Positions 1 to 5,149 of a stretch of DNA of 11,061 nucleotides are shown piece by piece. Made by a program: the position numbers and the translations under genes. The notes beneath the pieces are model-generated. The model ran no database searches, was not told where the DNA came from, and worked only from the letters and a program-made list of their open reading frames with translations. How positions within the stretch are numbered: the stretch's first letter is position 1; every line of letters begins with the position of its first letter. The stretch is taken from positions 1 to 11,061 of the forward strand of contig JAGABO010000088.1 in NCBI GenBank assembly GCA_017614655.1, given 5' to 3'. The DNA comes from Treponema sp. GTDB lineage: Bacteria; Spirochaetota; Spirochaetia; Treponematales; Treponemataceae.

Positions 1-147
1 AGCCTTAGTGTCGGCGGAAAAAAGAAATTCTACTGTCAGCCCGGTGTTGTGGGTAAGAAGATGGCAATTCAGATTATACAAAAAATAGAAGAGATTCAGG
101 ATTCAGATTTTGAAGAACTTAGTGCAGAAGGAGAAGAAACTATATGA
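1..147 (+). CDS. fliM: FliM, flagellar motor switch protein (3' end only)
   Basis: Frame 1 is open from the left edge to TGA at 145-147 and gives the last 48 residues of a protein. The stretch GKKKFYCQPGVVGKKMAIQI is typical of the end of the FliM C-terminal SpoA domain, where a final glycine-rich strand leads into a conserved A-x-Q-I helix; an acidic tail (EELSAEGEE) follows. FliM is the C-ring protein that binds phosphorylated CheY in its missing N-terminal part and, with FliG and FliN/FliY, sets rotation direction. The stop overlaps the fliY start as ATGA, which suggests translational coupling and supports the assignment. The identity rests on a short segment plus the neighbourhood; a second SpoA-domain protein would be the only serious alternative. 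Confidence 0.88.
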   Translation, partial: SLSVGGKKKFYCQPGVVGKKMAIQIIQKIEEIQDSDFEELSAEGEETI

Positions 148-1319
148 GTGAAGGTTCTATTTCACAGGAAGAAATTGACGCACTGCTTTCAGGTGTTGAC
201 ATGGGTGGCCTTACTTCCGGAGGTACTTCTTCTATCGTGCCGGAAGCCAATATTGATGTTCCTATTCTTACAGGTTTTGCAAACGGACTTAAAGATAAGG
301 TTGCAGAAGTTATAAAGAACATGACCGAAAAGGATGTCACTGCAGGTACGCCTCTTGTAGAAGTAAGCGCCCGTGATGTTTTCATGTCTAAAATACCGGA
401 AGTTGTTATTGCCGTTATGGCAGACTATTCAGCCGGTCTTATCGGTGATCATCTTTTTATTCTTTCTACAGAGTTTGCTACAAAACTTGTGGGACTTATA
501 AACAAAGAAGATAATCCTGCTCTGGATGATATGGGACTTTCCGTTATTTCTGAAGTTATTTCTTCGATTTCGGGAAGTGAAATTACAGAGCTTTCTGCAG
601 GCGGAAAACTTCCGGGCCTTGTTACAAATCCTCCGGAAGCCGTTAACCAGACAAAGGCAATGGTTCGCATGCCTCAGAATAAGTTTGCACTTTTTACATA
701 TCCTGTAACTGTTGACGGTGAAGAATTCAACATCTGGGAAGCTATAAGCGGCAGCGTTGCAGAAGGAATCGTACGTTCTCTCGGAGGAGGAAGCCCGACA
801 GCTTCTCTTGCACAGCCAGCTTCTCCACAGCCGGCTTCTCCTATGTTCAGCAGTGCACAGGCATTTGGAGCTCCGGGAATGCAGGCAGGAATGTCACCGA
901 TGGGTGCTATGGGCTCTCCTCAGATGGGCGCTCCGATGATGCAGATGGGTATGCAGCAGATGGCTTCTCCTATGATGATGGGCGGAATGCCGCAGAATCC
1001 ACCGAGCGTTCAGAGTCTTCAGTTCCCGAACCTCATGCAGCCGATGTCTTCCGGAGAACAGGGTAATATCGGTCTTATCATGGATGTTAAGATGGAGATG
1101 ACCGTAGAACTTGGTCGTACGGAAAGAACCATCAAAAATATTCTTGGTATGGGAGAAGGTACAATCATCGAGCTGGATAAGCTTGCCGGTGAACCTGTAG
1201 ATATTCTTGTAAACCATAAACCGATTGCAAAGGGAGAAGTTGTAGTTATTGACGAAAACTTCGGTGTTCGTGTAACCGAAATTCTTCCTGCAATAGAACA
1301 CGTAGCAGCTTCTATGTAA
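144..1319 (+). CDS. fliY: FliY, CheC-like/FliN-type flagellar switch protein
   Basis: A 391-residue C-ring protein. Residues 6-17 (ISQEEIDALLSG) match the N-terminal motif shared by FliM and FliY, which in the family contacts CheY. Residues about 40-213 form a CheC-like domain. Residues 214-308 are a low-complexity linker rich in Met, Gln, Pro, Gly and Ala, with 15 Met among residues 234-282. Residues 309-383 are a FliN-type SpoA domain (MDVKMEMTVELGRT through the GVRVTEI end). The ATG at 144 overlaps the fliM stop by 4 bases, giving a coupled start. Bacillus FliY dephosphorylates CheY-P with two D/S-x3-E-x2-N sites. Here the second site reads S133-VIS-E137-VI-S140, with Ser for Asn, and I see no such pattern in the first half (residues 42-62). 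I infer a structural rather than enzymatic role for the CheC region. Identity is secure; loss of phosphatase activity is inference. Confidence 0.95.
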   Translation: MSEGSISQEEIDALLSGVDMGGLTSGGTSSIVPEANIDVPILTGFANGLKDKVAEVIKNMTEKDVTAGTPLVEVSARDVFMSKIPEVVIAVMADYSAGLIGDHLFILSTEFATKLVGLINKEDNPALDDMGLSVISEVISSISGSEITELSAGGKLPGLVTNPPEAVNQTKAMVRMPQNKFALFTYPVTVDGEEFNIWEAISGSVAEGIVRSLGGGSPTASLAQPASPQPASPMFSSAQAFGAPGMQAGMSPMGAMGSPQMGAPMMQMGMQQMASPMMMGGMPQNPPSVQSLQFPNLMQPMSSGEQGNIGLIMDVKMEMTVELGRTERTIKNILGMGEGTIIELDKLAGEPVDILVNHKPIAKGEVVVIDENFGVRVTEILPAIEHVAASM

Positions 1320-1322
1320 GTA

Positions 1323-1361
1323 AAGGCAGGGTGCCCGTAAGGGGAACGGGAGCTCTGCCTT
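1323..1361 (+). promoter_or_regulatory. Intercistronic stem-loop between fliY and fliO
   Basis: AAGGCAGGG (1323-1331) pairs with CTCTGCCTT (1353-1361) over 9 positions with one G-U wobble. Inside, after a two-position weak step, CCCGT (1334-1338) pairs with ACGGG (1346-1350) around a 7-base loop. This is the strongest hairpin I saw in the window. A six-T run (1376-1381) begins 14 bases after the stem, too far for a standard intrinsic terminator, and fliO starts only 33 bases downstream. An mRNA stability or processing element, or a partial attenuator separating rotor from export genes, is more likely. The structure is visible; the function is inference. Confidence 0.55.
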
Positions 1362-1394
1362 AATGACTATAAATGTTTTTTAACGGGTGGGAAA

Positions 1395-2051
1395 ATGAAA
1401 AACGTTTCTTTTTTTTGTAAGAAATTTTCTCTTTTATCAGTTTTATTTTTATTTGCATTTAATTCAGTTTCTTTTGCTGAAGATGTTCCTGATATTTCGT
1501 CCAGTGAAACATCAATTGTGTTTGATGATTCATCTTCCGGGCAGCAGGAAAAACTTACGGATACAAATCCCGAATCAGAAATCAGTATAAATTCATCCGA
1601 TGATTCAGGTTATTCTGGATTCGGAGCTTTTATAAAAATGATTGTAGTGCTTGCAATTTTTGTTGCAGCCATATACCTGCTTTTTAAATTCATTAAAAAA
1701 CAGAATAATCCGGGAAACGAAGACAATCCTTTTATGAGAAAAGTTTTCCATCTTACGCTTTCTCCGGGAAAATCAGTTCATGTTGTAACTCTCGTAGACA
1801 GTGCCTATCTTCTTGGTGTGAGTGATTCAAATGTAAACCTTATAGAAAAAATAGAAGATAAGGAACTTGTAAACGCCATCAATGTATATGCAGATAAAAA
1901 TTCTCCGGAAGAAAAGCCTAAAACTTTTGCTGAACTTCTGGAGATATTCATGCCAAATAAAAACCGCAGGAAAAGAGAAGACGCAGATAATGCTGCAAAA
2001 GAAATTCTTGACGGAATCAGAAGCCGCGTAAAGAATCTGGAGGAAGAATAA
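1395..2051 (+). CDS. fliO: FliO, flagellar export-gate assembly protein
   Basis: A 218-residue membrane protein. Residues 1-28 look like a cleavable signal peptide: lysines at 2, 9 and 10, a hydrophobic core, and a SFA-ED end near 28/29. A Ser/Asp/Glu-rich region (about 29-75) would then lie outside the cytoplasm. Residues 78-99 form one transmembrane helix (MIVVLAIFVAAIYLLFKFI), followed by basic residues and a cytoplasmic FliO-like domain of small beta strands (VFHLTLSPGKSVHVVTLVD, about 117-150). The C terminus is charged and probably helical. FliO is thought to stabilise or help assemble FliP during export-gate formation. FliO is poorly conserved, so the name leans on topology and on position directly before fliP. 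The ATG at 1395 follows the G-rich ribosome site CGGGTGGG. The stop shares one base with the fliP start (TAATG). Confidence 0.85.
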   Translation: MKNVSFFCKKFSLLSVLFLFAFNSVSFAEDVPDISSSETSIVFDDSSSGQQEKLTDTNPESEISINSSDDSGYSGFGAFIKMIVVLAIFVAAIYLLFKFIKKQNNPGNEDNPFMRKVFHLTLSPGKSVHVVTLVDSAYLLGVSDSNVNLIEKIEDKELVNAINVYADKNSPEEKPKTFAELLEIFMPNKNRRKREDADNAAKEILDGIRSRVKNLEEE

Positions 2052-2887
2052 TGAAAAAACTGTTTTTCCTTCTTGCGATTTTTTTTGCTTCACAGGCTGT
2101 TTTTTCCCAGAGTGCACAGAACAGGAATTTTCCGCAGGGCTCTATAAGCGGACGAACGGAAATGACAGGAGAAATTACACCGTCTGATTTTCCGAATATA
2201 ACATTCAGTGCCTCTTCACCCAAAACAGGAAAAGAAGTTGCCTTCAGCGTTCAGCTTCTTCTGATTCTTACGCTGCTAACAATTGCTCCGAGTATTCTTA
2301 TTCTTACAACATGTTTTCTAAGATTCTCTATAGTGCTTGATTTTATAAAGCGTGCACTTTCGCTTCAGCAGGTTCCTCCTACGGCAGTATTAAATGGCAT
2401 TGCACTCTTTATGACTCTTTTCTGCATGTTTCCGGTTTTTAACAGAGTCTATGAAAATGCTTATAAACCTCTTTCCAACAATGAACTTACCGTTACCGAA
2501 GCTTTTGATGAGGGAATTGTCCCGATAAGAATTTTTATGTATAACCAGATAAAAGGAAACGGCGGGGAAAACTATATCATGTCATTCATGAGTATGGCCG
2601 GAAAAAAGAAGCCTGCAACTCTTGCTGATGTTCCCACTTATGTTTTAATACCTGCCTATATCTTAAATGAACTTACGGTGGCTATTAAAGTCGGGGTGCT
2701 GATTTACATTCCCTTTGTCGTCATAGACATGGTTGTTTCTTCCATTCTTATGAGCATGGGAATGATGATGCTTCCTCCTGTTCAGATTTCGACGCCTTTT
2801 AAACTTATGATTTTTGTACTTGTTGACGGCTGGGGACTTCTTACCAATAACCTGTTTTCGAGCGTAATGCAGTATTTAAGATTGTGA
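2051..2887 (+). CDS. fliP: FliP, flagellar type III export gate protein
   Basis: A 278-residue inner-membrane protein of the export-gate core (FliP5-FliQ4-FliR1 in studied systems). Residues 1-20 form an N-terminal signal sequence (KKLFFLLAIFFASQAVFS), as is usual in FliP. Family hallmarks are TTCFLRFSIVLDFIKRAL (86-103), QQVPPTAVLNGIALFMTLF (106-124), a soluble segment with EAFDEGIVPIRIFMYNQI (150-167), and the C-terminal hydrophobic block IPFVVIDMVVSSILMSMGMMM-LPP (220-243) ending DGWGLL-NNL. Transmembrane segments lie at about 66-92, 110-130, 195-222 and 224-245. Length is slightly above the common 245-260, explained by a longer periplasmic stretch (21-62). The start ATG overlaps the fliO TAA by one base and the ribosome site (GGAGGA) lies inside the end of fliO. 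No missing key residues were noticed. Confidence 0.97.
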   Translation: MKKLFFLLAIFFASQAVFSQSAQNRNFPQGSISGRTEMTGEITPSDFPNITFSASSPKTGKEVAFSVQLLLILTLLTIAPSILILTTCFLRFSIVLDFIKRALSLQQVPPTAVLNGIALFMTLFCMFPVFNRVYENAYKPLSNNELTVTEAFDEGIVPIRIFMYNQIKGNGGENYIMSFMSMAGKKKPATLADVPTYVLIPAYILNELTVAIKVGVLIYIPFVVIDMVVSSILMSMGMMMLPPVQISTPFKLMIFVLVDGWGLLTNNLFSSVMQYLRL

Positions 2888-2905
2888 CGGTAGCGGAGGT
2901 TTTTT

Positions 2906-3169
2906 ATGAGTATTGAACAGACCCTGGGAATAATGCAGCAGGGAATTTTTCAGGTTTTTAAACTCACGGCTCCGGTTCTCGGGGCAGCACTTATAGTGGG
3001 ACTTATAGTCGCTATTTTTCAGGCAACAACATCCATTCAGGAACAGACGCTTACTTTTCTCCCGAAGCTTCTTACGATTCTGCTTGTTCTGGCCCTGCTT
3101 GGAGGCTGGATGTTTACTTCCATGCGTCAGTATGTCATAACGCTTTTTAACAGCATACCTGGAATCTGA
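2906..3169 (+). CDS. fliQ: FliQ, flagellar type III export gate protein
   Basis: An 87-residue protein of normal FliQ length with two hydrophobic hairpin helices (about 18-40 and 52-74). The family core is intact: LTAPVLGAALIVGLIVAIFQ (20-39), then T-S-I-Q-E-Q-T-L-T-F-L-P-K (42-54), the conserved loop between the helices. FliQ packs around FliP/FliR in the export gate. The gene lies 18 bases after fliP and has the cleanest Shine-Dalgarno in the window, GGAGG at 2895-2899, six bases before ATG. Membership is clear from sequence alone and supported by its place between fliP and fliR. Confidence 0.96.
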   Translation: MSIEQTLGIMQQGIFQVFKLTAPVLGAALIVGLIVAIFQATTSIQEQTLTFLPKLLTILLVLALLGGWMFTSMRQYVITLFNSIPGI

Positions 3170-3180
3170 TACAGGGAGGG

Positions 3181-3200
3181 GAATGCCGAAGAATGCCGTC
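3181..3200 (+). repeat. 10-base near-perfect tandem duplication at the fliR start
   Basis: Two adjacent 10-mers, GAATGCCGAA (3181-3190) and GAATGCCGTC (3191-3200), share their first eight bases. Each carries an ATG (3183 and 3193), and these are in different frames. Only the second opens fliR. The single strong ribosome site, AGGGAGGGG (3173-3181), ends just before the first ATG and therefore sits unusually far from the second. It looks like a small slippage duplication, although chance similarity cannot be excluded for a repeat this short. Confidence 0.6.
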
Positions 3201-4011
3201 AGGTCTTTTAAGGAATGCACCGCTTTTTATTCTTATTGCGGCGCGCTGTCTTGCCCTTATAATGACTCTTCCTCTGTTTTCTTCACAAACTGTGAGCCGC
3301 AAAGTAAAGGTTGCGCTTGCAGGTTTTCTGGCTTATTTTATTTTTCCCGAACTGTCGTTAGTAAAGGGAACGTTCGTTAGTTACCGGCCGTTCATCAGTC
3401 CGGAAGGAAATTTTGACCTAACGTTCGTTCTGCTTGTTCTTGGTGAAGCCCTGATTGGTGTAATAACAGGTTTTTACGTGCAGATTATTTTTTCCGTTTT
3501 TTCTACTGCAGGCCAGCTTTTTGCCTTTCAGATGGGATTTTCTGCAAGTAACGTATATGATTCGCTCAGTCAGGTAGAAAATCCTCTTATGGGACAGTTT
3601 CTTAATTTTGTGGCGCTTATGATTTTTCTTCAGCCGCATTTTTTCCGTAAACTTTTTATAGACGGCCTCAGGGAAAGTTTTCATACGATAACTGCATTTT
3701 CTGTCGTAAATCACACGGACCGGCTTTTCGGTTTTATGACCAGTTCACTTACAGCTCTGTTCTTTAATGCATTTAAGATTTCACTTCCGATTATAGGAAC
3801 TCTTTTTCTTGTAAATGTTGTTATGGGAATTGTTGCAAAGTCTGCTCCCCAGATGAATCTTTTAAGCGAAAGTTTTCCGATTATGATTCTTACGGCCTTT
3901 GTCGTAATATGGCTTTTATTCCCGAATTTAACAGGATTTTTCAGGGAAATCTTTGATTCAGGATACCGTAAGCTTGGAACATTTTTTAATTCAATAAGGG
4001 GAGGCCTGTAG
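3193..4011 (+). CDS. fliR: FliR, flagellar type III export gate protein
   Basis: A 272-residue polytopic membrane protein of typical FliR length. Recognisable parts are the N-terminal ARCLALIMTLPLFSS (17-31), the GEALIGVITGFYVQIIFSVF segment (84-103), GQLFAFQMGFSASNVYDS (107-124), and the signature M-G-I-V-A-K-S-A-P-Q-M-N-L-L (211-224). A hydrophobic helix near the C terminus (228-243) follows. FliR contributes one subunit to the FliP-FliQ-FliR pore. The start chosen is ATG 3193, since no other in-frame ATG lies between the fliQ stop and there. Its spacing from GGAGG (3175-3179) is 13 bases, longer than usual, because a duplicated out-of-frame ATG intervenes at 3183. The stop shares one base with the flhB start (TAGTG), implying coupling. 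Confidence 0.96.
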   Translation: MPSGLLRNAPLFILIAARCLALIMTLPLFSSQTVSRKVKVALAGFLAYFIFPELSLVKGTFVSYRPFISPEGNFDLTFVLLVLGEALIGVITGFYVQIIFSVFSTAGQLFAFQMGFSASNVYDSLSQVENPLMGQFLNFVALMIFLQPHFFRKLFIDGLRESFHTITAFSVVNHTDRLFGFMTSSLTALFFNAFKISLPIIGTLFLVNVVMGIVAKSAPQMNLLSESFPIMILTAFVVIWLLFPNLTGFFREIFDSGYRKLGTFFNSIRGGL

Positions 4012-5111
4012 TGAGTCAGATAGACCTCCAGTGGTTCGCTGCGGAAGACGAAGGCAGAACCGAAAAACCGTCAGAATCAAAACTCAGAAAAAGCCGCGAA
4101 GAAGGTCAGGTTGCAAAAAGTGTTGAACTTAACGGCAGCCTTGTGTATTTTTTTGCAGTCGTACTTCTGATTTTTCTTGCACCGTGGATGGAAAAACAGT
4201 TTGAAGAACTCATGGTTTTCTTTTTTAATAATTCCATGGCAGAGAAAATTGATGATTCTAAATTCTTTTCCGTTTTCCTGCGTTTTTTTCTTTCCCTTGT
4301 TCTTCCGTTCTGTGCGGTAGGCCTTACTGCCGGAGTTGCTGCAAACATTGTTCAGAATCGTGGATTTATCTTTACTACAAAAACAATCAGACCAAAACTT
4401 TCAAAGATTTTTCCAAACTTTAAGGAATTTTTAAATAGGACTGTTTTTTCGGTAATAGGTTTTTTTAATCTTGTTAAGTCTATCGTAAAAGTTGCAGTCA
4501 TCGGAGTAACTGCATTTTTTTTCATAAAGTCAGATATGGATACAACGCTTAAGTTTCTTCAGACAAACGGTATGAAATCCGCACTGAATGCATCTGCTTC
4601 TATGGCAGCCAGGCTTCTTATAATGAGCGCTGTTTTTCTTCTTGCAGTCGGAATCCTTGATTACGTCATGCAGAGACGTCAGTTCATGGAACGCATGAAA
4701 ATGACAAAACAGCAGGTTAAGGAAGAGTTCAAGGAGCAGGAAGGGGATCCTGAACAGAAAGCAAGGCTTCAGAAAGCTCAGCGCGAAATGCTTATGCAGA
4801 ACCTGAACAGAACCGTACGTGAAGCTGATGTCGTAATTACAAACCCTACGCATTATGCAGTTGCGCTTGAGTGGAAAAGGGAACGCAGCGATGCACCGGA
4901 GGTAACGGCAAAGGGAGAAGATCTTACGGCACAGAGAATAAAGACGATTGCACGTGAAGCAGAAGTTCCTGTTGTGGAAAACAGGGCACTTGCCCGAGGT
5001 CTTTATGACGAAACGGAAGTTGGAGATATGATACCGGTTTCCTACATGAGGCTTGTTGCAACTGTATATGCCGAAATCGGGTATATGGAACAAAAAGGAA
5101 AAAAGAGTTAA
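4011..5111 (+). CDS. flhB: FlhB, export substrate-specificity switch protein
   Basis: A 366-residue protein of usual FlhB length. It starts with the common LQWFA motif and the basic stretch EGRTEKPSESKLRKSREEGQ (15-33). Four membrane segments follow (about 43-60, 86-112, 146-172, 198-218), then a basic linker QRRQFMERMKMTKQQVKEE (221-239) and a cytoplasmic domain. Residues N278-P279-T280-H281 are the autocleavage site; cleavage between Asn and Pro switches export from rod/hook to filament substrates. The following Y-A-V-A-L and the later P-V-V-E-N-R-A-L-A-R-G-L-Y are the expected conserved parts. The start is GTG at 4011, the only GTG start I accept in the window. It is supported by GGGGAGG about seven bases upstream (3998-4004) and by the 1-base overlap with fliR. 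Confidence 0.97.
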   Translation: MSQIDLQWFAAEDEGRTEKPSESKLRKSREEGQVAKSVELNGSLVYFFAVVLLIFLAPWMEKQFEELMVFFFNNSMAEKIDDSKFFSVFLRFFLSLVLPFCAVGLTAGVAANIVQNRGFIFTTKTIRPKLSKIFPNFKEFLNRTVFSVIGFFNLVKSIVKVAVIGVTAFFFIKSDMDTTLKFLQTNGMKSALNASASMAARLLIMSAVFLLAVGILDYVMQRRQFMERMKMTKQQVKEEFKEQEGDPEQKARLQKAQREMLMQNLNRTVREADVVITNPTHYAVALEWKRERSDAPEVTAKGEDLTAQRIKTIAREAEVPVVENRALARGLYDETEVGDMIPVSYMRLVATVYAEIGYMEQKGKKS

Positions 5112-5122
5112 AATAGAGACGG

Positions 5123-5138
5123 CGGACGTTTCTGTCCG
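5123..5138 (+). promoter_or_regulatory. Small stem-loop abutting the flhA ribosome binding site
   Basis: CGGAC (5123-5127) and GTCCG (5134-5138) can form a five-pair stem with a six-base loop in the 38-base flhB-flhA gap. Its 3' arm touches the G-rich ribosome site GGGGTGGGG (5138-5146). Folding could tune flhA initiation. A five-pair stem is short, so this may be incidental. Confidence 0.3.
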
Positions 5139-5149
5139 GGGTGGGGAAA

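Noticed and set aside
894..1301. Minus-strand open frame opposite fliY (135 codons)
   Set aside because: His/Arg-rich translation mirroring the Met-rich linker; no domain, no ribosome site, fully inside a confident gene.
3183..3380. A 65-codon + strand frame starting at the first ATG of the duplicated fliR start
   Set aside because: It overlaps fliR in another frame, resembles no family, and its ribosome site is too close; it is kept only as a possible decoy start.
5141..5149. GTG start for flhA, adding three residues
   Set aside because: The GTG lies within the G-rich ribosome site; ATG 5150 is correctly spaced and matches the fliO start layout.
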